Position numbers and translations under genes: made by a program. DNA of 64,000 bases, taken from positions 300,810 to 364,809 of the forward strand of contig JACGCN010000046.1 of NCBI GenBank assembly GCA_014905825.1, given 5' to 3'. Each line of letters starts with the position of its first letter. Within the stretch, counting starts at the first letter, position 1. Below the pieces are notes generated by a model, which saw only the letters and a program-made list of their open reading frames with translations, made no database searches and was not told the DNA's origin. This DNA is from Lyophyllum atratum. Taxonomy: Eukaryota; Basidiomycota; Agaricomycetes; Agaricales; Lyophyllaceae. Of the stretch, positions 1-11,153 are shown piece by piece.

Positions 1-132
1 GACAATGCATATGCCGTGAATGTTTTTGATCGTGTTCCAGGAAGCCGCCCTGGTTGCTCCCGGGCCAATGGTGCGACGGTCGACTCGCCGCGTTACCGTC
101 TGCTACGTTTTGTGTGATCGTTACTGGGCCCA

Positions 133-371
133 GAGCTTACAGACGTTGGATCGTGTAACTTGCGAACAGGCCAAGAAAGCCGTAAGCTGTCAAGTACGGA
201 AGCCTTTCAGGGTCGCGCCGGCGGTACTTAGCTTCAAGGTACCACTTTTGTGAGCTTACAGACATTGGATCGTGTAACTTGCGAACAGGCCAAGAAAGCC
301 GTAAGCTGTCAAGCTTCAAGTACGGCAGCCTCCATGGTGGCGCCGGCGGTTCCTATAAGGTACTATCCACT
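133..371. repeat. two-copy tandem direct repeat, unit 119 bp
   Basis: Two adjacent units begin at 133 and 252 with GAGCTTACAGAC. The first 61 bases of each unit agree except for one base (acgttgg against acattgg). The second halves are similar but diverged; both contain a GCGCCGGCGGT core. No coding function is apparent. It may be a fragment of a longer repetitive element whose other part lies outside the window. Confidence 0.85.
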
Positions 372-882
372 GACATGTCCGAGCCCGAAGCGACGTCGCA
401 CGGGTCAGGGCTCAGCCGGTGCTGTGATAGAAGGCAGATAAGATCATGGCCGCAGCACCGTGTCAACAATGGAAGTCGAAGTCCACTGGCATACTTACAG
501 ACAGCGATCAAGAACTCTGTCCAACGACTGAAGACTTGGTGCGAAGGCACAAGGATATGGTACGAAAGGGTACGAAAGAAAGGTAAGGTCCTCTTGTAGG
601 GACTGACATAGATAGATAGGTAGATAATATTACGGTACAACATCCAAGTACTACACGCACAACACAAGTTACAACTAGTAGTAGTATCATAACCATCGTC
701 CGACCAATTCCGAAAGCTCGATGCGAGCACACAAGTACGGACACTAGATCCGTACAAGCGAAAGAGGCCCAAGCCTTTCCCACGTCAAGGCCTCTGAGGT
801 ACTCAATACCCATGTTCCTTCCCATCCCCGTACCTATGCTATTTCCAAAAGAAAGAACCAGCATAAGCCCCCAACCTTACAC

Positions 883-2920
883 TTAGACGACAAAGGGACC
901 ACTCACAGTACTATCAATACCATAATTGATCTTATCCATATCCTGCTGCGTCGACTGTTCCACCTCAATAACAATCGGAGGCTGTCACTTCACGTCTCAG
1001 TACGGTCAGGTCCTTACACCACCCCCCCCTAGACGACTCACCTTGCCAGTGGTGAATTCCATACCGGACTGGATGCCGTTTCCGACGGTGGTGCCGCCGA
1101 TGGTGCGGGTGACGGCGGAGCTTGTGCCCCAGCGCTCTTCCTTGCCGAGGTTGGTTTCGCCGCCGTCGCGGGAGTTGAGCCTGGGGAAAGGGAAGGGGTA
1201 AGTAGGGTTGAAGACGGAGAGGCGGGGGATTGGGAGAGGCGTACATGGTGATGGCGCCGACAACGAACACTGCGGAGGGGAGGGGGACGGTCAGCACGGG
1301 GACAGCGTTAAGCAGGTTAATACCCACGTTTTACGGCTGTGACGTGGAAGGGCATCCAGTAGATGCGTGAGGGGGTCCCGACGAACTGGCGAGAAGAAGG
1401 GGAAGGTTCATCTTTCAGGATGCATTGGAGGGGCGGAGATGACATACGACGAAGACGAGGGCAAGCTGAACGATAGTGGCGGCTCCTCCACGGCTGACGA
1501 CGTACGAGACGATCGTGTCGAATGGGCCTCGGATGCTGTAAGGCAAGCGTTAGCGTCATTTTGAAGTAACTTGGGCTTGGAATTGGAATTGAGCGTACGC
1601 CTTGTAAGGTGCTGGGAGGTGGGACACGGACAAGAAGCCCGAGGCTACTACGGCTGACACCGCCACCATTCCAAAGTATACACCCGCAACTGCCTGCCAG
1701 AGAAAAGGGCTTCAGCGACACGCAGGGCCTGCATCAGACTGAAGCTGTTACCTTATTGGGACTTGCTGCGAGATGGGAGAAGTCTCTGTTCTGGAAGAGC
1801 TGGACGGACGTGGCTGGGGTACATGGGATATTAGGAATATGCGTGTCGTGGAGATGTGAAGAGCGTACCAATGCCCAGAACAAAGCCAGCGGTGGAGAAT
1901 AATGCCTATATAGTCTTGTCAGACTCTCTCAGTGGGGTGTCCGCCCGCCCGCACTCACGATAAGACCGGCCACGACGGCATTTTTGGTCGCTGGATTGAA
2001 GATGATAAGTGGAAGATATCGGTTTTCATCTTAAAGATACTCACCGGACCAAACACCGGCGGCATAGTACCTGGAAGACCAAGTTAGCAACTATTAACGC
2101 TGAAGGAAATTTTAGGTTCGGGGTTCCGTACAATTGGGCAATGAATACTACGATAGCCTAGAGCCTGAGTTAGCGATGAAAGATGCAGGTGAGAAAGGGG
2201 GCCGCTTACGGATAGCAGTAGCTGGGCCTAGATGCCAGATCATTAATATCAGGATCATAGCAGGAAAATAGGGAATAAGACTGACACAGAAGGGTCTGGA
2301 GATGCAGTGATTAGTGCCTAGTGTAGGACCAATAATTTCGTACTTACGTGGTGGCGAATTCAACAGTGAGGGTATAAGGGAATAGATCCACCATATAGAA
2401 GTACAACCTGAGGGAAAATGATTTAGAGGTGGCTTCATCGAGGAGTGGAGTCGACGTACGTTTGCGATACTAATGAGATGAAGTTTCATCAGTACTCGGA
2501 AGTCTTCCTAGCTGTACGAATACATACATAGGCCGGTCAAGGCAGTATCAACGAGACTGCAATCAACATTCTCAGCGTATGGTCCATGCATGTTGTAATT
2601 TCAGACGCACCATAGAAGTGCAACCTGATACATGGATAGTGATCAGAGCTGGGATGTGAGTTCATGAAATTCAAGTACGTACTGTCGATTTCGTTGCCCA
2701 GTGGTCCCTAGGGTACCGGGAATAGTACATGTATGATTCTGTTCAGATTTCCTTCGCTCAAGCACCGATCACCACTGCTATCGCTTTGCAGATACGCACG
2801 GAAGAATGTGAAGCCATACAGGACCATCGCGAATATGTATCCGACGAAGAAGACGCCTATGGTGCGCTCGAGGTCTTCATGCTTGAGGCTACCAGGCGTG
2901 GCGGGGATGAGTTCAGCCAT
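883..2920 (-). CDS. seven-helix membrane protein, DUF6534 family
   Basis: The first exon (2800-2920) encodes MAELIPATPGSLKHEDLER followed by a hydrophobic helix (IGVFFVGYIFAMVLYGFTFF), the usual start of the basidiomycete DUF6534 family. Later small exons continue as SYMYYSRYPRDHWATKST, then VALLCLVDTALTGLY, then LYFYMVDLFPYTLTVEFATT. Further helix exons follow around 2060 and 1400-1900. The tail contains NSRDGGETNLG, SSAVTRTIGGTTVGNG and SGMEFTTGK. The last exon ends with NYGIDSTVSGPFVV and a TAA at 883-885. Introns have GTRNGT donors. I could not join the exon near 2230-2300 cleanly, so partial decay is possible. The family is fungal and integral to membranes; its function is unknown. Confidence 0.65.
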
Positions 2921-3474
2921 GGCGGTGAAGGAAGGATCAAGAACGAGGTGTCAGGTGCGCCGAGTCTCTTAACATCTTATGGCAGGCTGGAGTTAGAAGG
3001 ATCAAGAGATCAGAGGAGATCAGTGCCGATAGATCGTCTCCGAATCCATCTCATCATTGTAGTTTGATGGCTCGGCACTGCTCGGCAGGACCCGGACGGG
3101 CCGAATTTTCGAGCTAGGTTCAACTGGCCAACCGAACCATATTGACCATCAGCTTCTGTGATCTCGTCAAAACAGCTTCTCCTCAGCTCTAACTCCAACC
3201 ATGCGCAGCTGCTGTCTCCTGACGAGCTTCTATGATACCGTCAACGAATTCCTTCCATGATACCTTCAGTCTATTCCTATCCCTTGGGCTCCCATTCTGA
3301 TCGGCCAGGATGCCCTTGCTGACGCCCAGCACTGGTAGTTGCTTACTCGGAATGCAGCTGACAAGATGGAAGAAGAAAGCATATCACACGCAAGTCACAG
3401 ATTGAAAGAGTGTACTTGGGTCCATCTCGCCGCCAACGTTTGCAAGTTACTCGCCGCAGACCTTCACTAACATC

Positions 3475-5671
3475 ATGGGCGAAGCCAGCCCTGAAGGGAA
3501 CGGTTCCCTGACACCGAAAGAAGTCCTGCCCAACGCGCAAGAAGGGCAGGCGGTCCCCAAGAATCTTAGATTTTGGGCTATCATCGGCGTCATCAATTTA
3601 TCGTACTTTGTCGCTCTATTAGAAGCCGTACGTTTCTCACCACCCTGAATTCAGTAGGGTCGCTGACAACGTCCACGAAATGCCTGCAGACATCGATATC
3701 CACAGCTCTTCCGACGATTGCTAGTGCTCTGAATGGAAAGGACTTCATTTGGGTTGGATCAGCCTATAATATTGCTGCGACGGCTTTCATGCCCATGTCG
3801 GGCGGCTTAGCACAGGTGAGAGCTAATTTCTGTCAGAATAAAAGCTCGTGCTGACAGTGCGTAGATCTTTGGTCGCCGTCCAGTCCTCCTTGCTTCTATG
3901 GTTTTGTTTGGGGTAGGGAGTCTCGTTTGCGGATTGGCGCGTGATATGAACATGCTTATTGCTGGAAGAGGTGAATCCCCCGCCAATCCCTCATCCGGGA
4001 CCTGCCGCTAACGGAAATGCATTTCAGTTGTGCAGGGAAGCGGAAGTGCGGGGTTGCTCTCTGTTTCCAGCATCATTCTCTCGGACATTGTATCACTCAA
4101 GGAACGGGGTGTCTACAATGGCCTCCTGCAACTGTGAGTAGCCCCCGGTCCTGGCACACACATACAATCTCAAGATACTCTAGCACATGGTGTATCACGG
4201 CGGGCATTGGACCAGCCATTGGAGGAGCTTTAGCACGCGGCGGAGCTTGGAGATGGCTATTCTGTCCTCCCCTCTCTTTATTTCCTATAACATTTCACTG
4301 ACCTCGAGCTGTAGATCTGAATCTACCCCTAGTCGGACTTGGTGTATTCCTTACCATCATATTCCTGCGCCTCAAGACCCCTCAAGGCGATGTGCGCAAG
4401 AAACTTGCGAATATGGATTGGTTGTACGTTACGCACCCTATCTTGGATAGCTGTGTTCTGACCGTCCGCAGTGGAAGTTTCCTGGTCATCGCGAGTTCCG
4501 TTTCGCTCGCGATCGCATTGACTTGGGCCGGCATCACCTTTAGTTGGTCTTCGCCCCAAGTTTTGGTGCCACTCATCCTTGGGGTTGTTGGCCTCGTTTG
4601 TTTCTTCGTCTACGAAATTCGCTGGGCCAGTCATCCAATTGTACGTGGCCCCCCTTTTCGCCATCACCTTTCCACCTCACTGAACGCTTAATAGGTACCC
4701 CACGCCGCCATCTCCAATCGCACCAGCCTAAGCGGGTATGTCTCGATGTTCTCTTACCCTACGCACTAAACCTCACCTTCAATAAGCTACCTTCAGATCT
4801 TCTTCGCCGCCATCCCCTTCGTAACCCTCGTCTGTACGTCCCCCTTTCCCTGATCCACCTACCAATACCTCCTAACCCCGACCCCAGTCTACCTCCCCGT
4901 ATACTTCCAAGCCTGCAAAGGCTCCTCCCCCATCCGATCCGGCGTCGAGCTCTTCCCCCTAGCCTTCACCGTAGCCCCCTTCTCCATCTTCACCGGCCTG
5001 TCCGTAGCCAGCACCGGCCGGTACCGACCACAGAGCTGGGTTGGGTGGGTGATCATTGTCCTGGCGATGGGGCTGTTTGGGTCTGGAGGCTACGACAGGC
5101 GTTAGTGTGGTGCTGGGGTTCCAAGTGGTGGCGGGGATAGGGTTCGGGATCGTATATTCAGCGACGTATTTCCCGGTGTTGGCGCCGTTGCCTTTGTCCG
5201 CTGCGCCGCATTCGCTTGCGTTCTTTGCGTTTTTGCGGCAATTCGCTGGGGTAAGTCGGACCCCTGCCTACACTGTGCATCCACAAACCTGACCCATGCT
5301 TTGTGTGATAGGTCTGGTCCGTCACGATAGGAGGCGCTGTGCTACAAAACGCCATGCAGACTAAACTGCCCACCGAGTTTGCTACCCTGTTCCCGGGGGG
5401 CACGGCGGTCTTCTATGAAGTCATCGCTGAGCTCGGGGACTTGCCGGAGCCGCTGCGGTCGCGGGTGAGGGAGGCGTTTGGGGAGGCGCTAAAGCTGACG
5501 TGGCTGGTGGTGACGGGGATTGCAGGGCTGGGGCTGGTGGCGTCGTTGGGTATGCGGGGGCTGCCGTTGAGTACGTCGACGGATAGGGAGTGGGGGGTTG
5601 AGGAGAATGAGAAGGTGGGGACTGTGGAGGAGGGGCCGGTGGGTGGGGATGGGGATGGGCAGACGCGGTGA
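3475..5671 (+). CDS. MFS transporter, DHA2-type (14 helices), with a frameshift
   Basis: Eleven exons: 3475-3627, 3690-3815, 3865-3970, 4028-4133, 4184-4263, 4315-4423, 4472-4640, 4695-4735, 4787-4833, 4888-5250 and 5312-5671. Splicing gives a DHA2-like protein starting MGEASPEGNGSLTPKEVLPN. It has a first helix WAIIGVINLSYFVALLEA, TSISTALPTIASAL, a loop FGRRPV, VVQGSGSAG, GPAIGGALA, YLNLPLVGLG, TSLSGYLQIF and YFPVLAPLPLS, plus an acidic cytoplasmic tail. Such proteins export drugs and secondary metabolites through the plasma membrane by proton antiport. In exon 10 the frame ending VIIVLAMGLF reaches TAG at 5103-5105. The expected continuation (LEATTGVSVVLGFQ) is in another frame, and no good GT-AG pair bridges them. 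It is therefore a recent pseudogene, a sequence error or a cryptic splice. The neighbouring P450s fit a tailoring or detoxification role. Confidence 0.85.
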
Positions 5672-5786
5672 GGTGTGAGCACGTTGTATCACTTTTGGCT
5701 GGACTTTGTTCGTGATATGGATGATGATGTTATCTAGACTGTACCTATGCCTCGCGACTTTACTTACTCTTGTATTCTTTAGATCT

Positions 5787-6509
5787 TTATAGACATGTAT
5801 CACACGACTTCGAGCTAGGTGCTGACGGGTGGATCCTTGGCTGACGGGCATGTTTTCTTGCGTCAGGATGCGTTGATGGCGTTCCCGGACCGTGGTCCCA
5901 GTCATGTTGATAAGGCGACGAAGGGAATTCTGACGAAAAAATTGTAGAAAGACGAGACTCGAACACTTCCTTGATGGCCTCCGGGCGGTGGAGATTATAT
6001 ACGCCTGCAAGGCAGGTTGATTCTCGTCGTAAAGAGAGAGATGAATCAAGTATATGTATGCTAGATACTTGTACGATACTCGTGAATGACCAGGAGGTGC
6101 ATGAATGTAAGAATCGTACAAAATATGACGAACCTTGGAAAACTCGTACTGCGAGGTAGGCTTGATCTGAGGTTGTACTGTATTCCCGTGACCCTCAAGT
6201 GTTTCAAACTTGGTCTCAAGCTCCATATCAGCTCCAAGGACGTGAACGAAGCAAGCGTGAAGCTTGAATGGAATATGGGGAAGTTGGACGCGATGATCTT
6301 GTTTGGCAACAGTGTGGGGAGGTGTGGGGGTGCCGCGAAGCCGCCGGATCAATCAAGATCAATCACCAAAGGTAGCTGATCCCCCGGGGTAAATTTGTTT
6401 ATGCTCTTGAGTCTTGCACAAGCCTCGAGGCGGGGCAGGGTGGACATCCTGAACATTCTCTCACGATCTAGGTGTCCTACTTCGAAGACTTTCGCGTTAA
6501 CATCGATAC
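5787..6509 (-). CDS. hypothetical protein (5' exon not located)
   Basis: Minus-strand exons can be read with protein-like composition. An exon starting at about 6509 after a CAG acceptor gives DVNAKVFEVGHLDRERMFRM, then LPRLEACARLKSINKF and TPGDQLPLVIDLD. A following stretch reads PFKLHACFVHVLGADMELET followed by KFETLEGHGNTVQPQIKP. The last exon (5787-6004) reads VYNLHRPEAIKEVFESRLST and ends with a proline/histidine-rich tail. The run GDQLPLVI followed by HIPFKLH faintly resembles arrestin-like beta-sandwich proteins, but I would not name it on that basis. The start codon and upstream exons toward 6900 were not found. The gene lies between the MFS transporter and the first P450. Confidence 0.45.
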
Positions 6510-6939
6510 CTGGCGCCGGGCGACCCATACACGGAAGGCACGGGGCATGCAACTCTAACGCGTCAGAGGCAAAAAGGGAACGTTAACCTTTTGCATGAAC
6601 ACCTAAGTATGGGGCAGCATCACTGTCAACATGCAAGCGGCGTTCGGGATGATGAACTGCGTTGTTGCCTTGGCCAGATGGCAGACATCCCACCCTGATT
6701 TTTGTCAGATGGCGCTGGAGAGCATCGGGATTACTTGAATATGAAAGAACCCCATATATGCTCCGCGATGGTTCCCAGCGCCGTGAATGTCTACACCACC
6801 CTACTCCGAGTTGTCTGATTCTGATTCACTGAATTCGAAATTAGCAACATCTCCCAGTCCCCGGTGATTCACGATTTACCGTCCATTCGCTTCCTTTCTT
6901 GATATACAAATTGAGCTCAAGGTGGCCTTTGCCGTGATA

Positions 6940-9077
6940 ATGCATCTTTTACCTCCCCCAGTGACCCTCCAGTTGGCAGCAGCGGCACTTCTCACTGTCT
7001 TTATCTCTTTGGTTCTAAGACGGCGATCGACGAGGATCAAAGCACTACCTCCAAGCCCTCCGGGAACTTTCTTTTTCGGGAACGCGCTGCAAATCTCCAA
7101 GCAGACGCCCTGGATAAAGTTTACAGAATGGGCGACAATTTATGGTGAGACGATCTGCAAGCTATCCCGCTCCGTTCAAGACCTCACTGCTTAACAGGTG
7201 ACGTTGTACTCGCCAAGGTCTTTTCGCGGAAGCTTGTGATCATAAACTCGTATGAGTTAGCGATGCGATTATTCGAGTCGACGCAGTATTCTGATAGGCC
7301 AAGGAGACGAATGGTAGAACTGTAAGAGGTCTCCACGTTTATTTCTTCCGATTTTTGAATTTGCGCAGAAGCGGCTTCGATCAGACGATACTTTTCATGC
7401 CTTATGGTGAAGAAGTTCGGAGGGGCCGAAAACTCATGCGCCAGGGGATGAACACGTCCAGTCTCCAAGCTTACCATGCTACCCATGTGAAAGAGGCTCA
7501 CGCGTTCGCCAAAAAGCTCTTGGATGACCCTACAGGGTTTCTTCGTCATATTCAAAAGTAAGAACGAACATGGGATATAATAGTCAGAGCTGACGTTGTT
7601 CGCAGTGCCTTGTCAGGTAGTTTACTGCGTTTCACATATGACCATAGGGTAGAAAGTGAACATGATTCCCTGATGGCTTTGGCTCGCAAGGCTGTCTCGA
7701 TCGCTGGTCAACTTATTTCGCCCAACAGGTATGCGGTGGATATTTTCCCTAGCCGTGAGTGTCAGAAGTAAATTGATCCATTTTCTTTGCGTTGACGGCC
7801 ATGTTCAACATGCAGTGAAGTTCCTGCCCGAAGGCTGGCCAGGAACGGCGTTCAAACGTACCGCCAGAAGCAACCGAGACCTCCACGACCGTTTAATGGA
7901 CACTCCATTTTTGAAAGCCAAGGAGCAAGCGGTGCGCCATTACAATCTTCTATGAGCAATGTTACTTAGGAACGAATCCAGATGAATGGCATGGCAGAAC
8001 CATCTTTCACTGCCAACCATCTCAATGGTAAAGTCGACACAATGAGCCAGGCAGATTTGGACACTTTAAAGTTCACTGCGGGCGTCATAAACGGAGGTCA
8101 GTCTGACATGTATGATTCTCTCGCTCGGTATCTAAATGTGCACGTTCTCAGCGGGCATAGAAACCGTAGGTTTTTCGTCAAATTTCAAGACTGTAGTATC
8201 AGTGCTGATTTGATTCATTAAAGACCTCGAGCGTGCTTTCCACCTTCTTCCTTATGATGGCTCGACATCCAGATATCCAAGCAAAGGCTCAGCAAGAAAT
8301 CGATTCAGTCCTGGATTCTGGCACCCTCCCTACATTTGCAGATCGCGAACGACTCCCCTTTATTGAATGTATCATCAAGGAGGTGTTCCGGTGGCACCCG
8401 CCTACACCACTGAGTTAGTAGAGAAATTAACAGCACCTCGTATCACTGACGGTTTTCGCGTTCGATCGCACAGTCTCGCGTGCTGTACGCGGCGATGACA
8501 TTGTCCAAGACTATTTTATTCCTGCCGGAACATATATTCTTGCGAATGTCTGGTGCGTCAATTAGTCAAATTGTGGTAACGAAAGGGAGTAACCACATCT
8601 TTTATATCTAGGGCTTTTACTCATGATCCAAACGTATACCCCGAACCGTTCGAATTCAAACCCGAACGATTTTTGCCCAACCACAGCAAGCTTTCGCAGT
8701 CGCTCCCACCGGACCCCCGCCTTTATGTCTTCGGGTTTGGTAGACGGTATGTACTTTTCCAACACGCACTCCAATTGATGTGTAATCGTTGCTTCTAGGG
8801 GCTGCCCTGGGAGCGAGCTCGCAAACAATATGATCTTCATCATGTTGGTCACCACTTTGGCACTCTTCAAAATCCTCCCAGCAGAAGACAAGGATGGAAA
8901 CCCTATACTTCCGGAGCCCAACTATACCCCAACTTTAATAAGGTACTTGGTCGCCCTAATCTGCTGTACCGGATATCTAAGACAGCCGTTGACAGTCAAC
9001 CCCTTCCTTTCCGATGCAAAATCGTTCCGAGGTCCTGCGAGGCAATCGATCTGCTCACTTATGCATCTGAGGCTTGA
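6940..9077 (+). CDS. cytochrome P450 (CYP64/O-methylsterigmatocystin oxidoreductase-like)
   Basis: The gene is intact after splicing, with eleven exons. The ATG at 6940 starts a membrane anchor ([20 protein letters not shown]) followed by a proline hinge ([12 protein letters not shown]). Conserved P450 parts in order are [11 protein letters not shown], the I-helix AGIETTSSVLS, the K-helix KEVFRWHP (ExxR), PERFLP, and the heme loop [14 protein letters not shown] with the cysteine thiolate. The last exon starts at 8996 and ends [12 protein letters not shown] with TGA at 9075-9077. The I-helix sequence is split by an exon of only 14 nt (8152-8165). Such enzymes are ER-bound monooxygenases oxidising lipophilic substrates; the substrate is unknown. 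The gene is convergent with the next P450, with about 170 bp between stop codons. Confidence 0.93.
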
Positions 9078-9244
9078 GCCATGCCATCTCCAGAGACTGG
9101 ATGGTGGGCCCAAAATTCTTACCACGATAGAACATCATACACTTGTAATTCAAACTATCATTTCCTATTGTTAAGTAAGACTCCCCTAGTTGATTAACTA
9201 AACTGTCCATTCGGCTTGAGCTGTAGACAACTCCGTTCAACGCT

Positions 9245-11153
9245 TTATTCCACGATTCGTCGGAACTTCACGAAGCAAGGTTCACCAATAGGCCTTGCCT
9301 AGTGACGACAGGGTCGCGTCAGTGCGATACAAGACAAAGTCAAAAAAGTTCCACCTGTTGATAGTCGTTTCTGTCGGGCTGAGGGAGCGCGGACGGGAAG
9401 TTTCCAGCAGAGTCGATGATTTCGAAGTCGTAACCAGCAAATATGAGACCAAGGACGAGTTTCATTTCCAGTTTCGCAACTCTCATACCGTTGCATGGAT
9501 GGCGTCCTAGTCCCGGAAGGAAGCGTTAGCATTCTGGTCGTGTCGAAACTGGAGCACCATACCGGCTCCCCATCCTAAGAACCCAAACGATACCTTCTTA
9601 TCTTCCGCCCGCCCTTCGTCGTACCTTCCGGGGTCAAAAGCTAGAGGATCGGGATAAACCTCTGGGTCAAGGTGAACATCGGCAGCCACATATGCCAGAA
9701 AATCGCCTTTCTTGATCTTCACGCCGTCGACATCAAAGTCTTTGATGAGATTACGACGCAGGAAGATCCCACTTCCCGCGATGAGGCGTAGAGTTTCACG
9801 AATAACGGCGTCCATCGCTGGCATTTCGTCCTCCCAAGCCTGCATAGGTATGCTCGAAAGTCGTTTGTGGAGTGGCTCGGTGGAGAGGGTATTGGTGTGG
9901 TTAGCGATGAGCGTCTGTACTTCAGCGGCGACCTTCTTCTTCCATTCGGCGTTCATACCAAGATATAGGAGGTTCCAACATGCTATACAGGTCAAATATT
10001 GTCAGGGAGAAGCAACGGCCTGCCAAAAATGGCACGCTTACTGTTCATCCCAGTGTTGATGAACCCAGAGAACACGACACCTAGGACGAACTACGAACCG
10101 TGAAAACAAACTCAAAATGGCAAGCGAGAAGCGTAATTACTCCAACAATACTTTCAGTTGAGTCACCGGCAGCGATGAGAACGTCGATTGCATCTGAATT
10201 GGGATGCGTCGCTTTGCGCCTAGCTTCTACAAATCCGGCGACAAGAAAGTATAGCTGTAGAGTAGCTTCCTGTTGGGCCTTCTTTGCCCGGCTTGGGAAC
10301 CAGGGGAGCAGCAGCGCAAAAGGGGTGGCGCTCTTCTCGAGTTCCCAGTAATGTTGTCCGAGCTTCGTGATAGCCGCCTTGTCCTCGGATAGTTCGCGAC
10401 ATGTCGCTAGTCGTACATTCATTTGGAAGACGAGCTAAGGAGTGCAGAGGATTGTCGGACGACTGTATATATCACGAAGGATCTGACTTACCTCATAGAT
10501 CTCCTTGAACAGGTTCAGCGTTCCTGACTTGCCCCAAGCTTTCATGCGCTGGTGCACGTCGTCAAAAAGGGTAGGTAGAACTGCACGATAGGTTAAGTAG
10601 ACCCCATCATGGCAGCGAAGAAGATTCCTTACGTTCATCGACTCGCTCTTTCCGCAAGAGATTTATGAGCTGCTTATTGAAGGCACTCAAATCCTTCATA
10701 TCAGGTTCCTCGACATGTATGTCGCGCATCTGAGGCGCTCCACCCTTGAGAATGCGGTAACCTTCTGGAAGGTCTAGACTTAGTTCGTTGAAGAACACCT
10801 GGCGAGAAGCTTCTCCAGAGACAGCAATGACGCGATGCTATGTGACGGTCAAGGCTTGTCCTGTTCACGGTCGTGGAGATAATGCGTACCTGCAGGACGT
10901 TGAACCGAAACTTCTTTCTCCCCGCCTTGAAGTTGGACAACATAAAGTCATATCTTCTCTTGAAGAACGGCCAGGCGGTCAGGATAGAAAGGCCGCCGAG
11001 GTCGATGTCCTCTTTGGACCTTCTAGTTGTGTGATGTAACGCAGCGACAGCGAATGCCGCAATGGCAAAACCCGCCAGCAAAGTGAAAGCGGTAGATGAA
11101 GGAGGTGGTAACTCGGACATTAGAGGCGCAGTGAGATTTTCAGCAGTCGCCAT
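9245..11153 (-). CDS. cytochrome P450, CYP51-clan-like
   Basis: The first exon starts at 11153 with MATAENLTAPLMSELPPPSS, a membrane anchor and LGGLSILTAWPFFKRRYDF. After an intron come HRVIAVSGEASRQVFFNE and the middle helices (ATCRELSEDKAAITKLGQHY, FALLLPWFP). The I-helix reads GVVFSGFINTGMN, with Asn where the usual acidic residue stands but Thr kept. ETLRL supplies the ExxR motif. The heme loop GWGAG/RHPCNGMRVAK is split by an intron, so unspliced translation falsely seems to lose the cysteine. The final exon encodes ARPIGEPCFVKFRRIVE with TAA at 9245-9247. It is a close relative of the P450 at 41879-43797, with the same intron layout and N-terminal pattern. Substrate unknown. Confidence 0.92.

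Noticed and set aside
5489..6352. 287-codon open frame on the minus strand as one gene
   Set aside because: Its right half reads like real exon sequence, but its left half is the antisense of the transporter's last exon. The real last exon is in another frame (5787-6004).
9507..9600. Second P450 appearing to lack its heme cysteine (GWGAGMVLQF then stop)
   Set aside because: An intron with GTATGG donor and GACTAG acceptor lies inside the loop; splicing restores GWGAGRHPCNGM.
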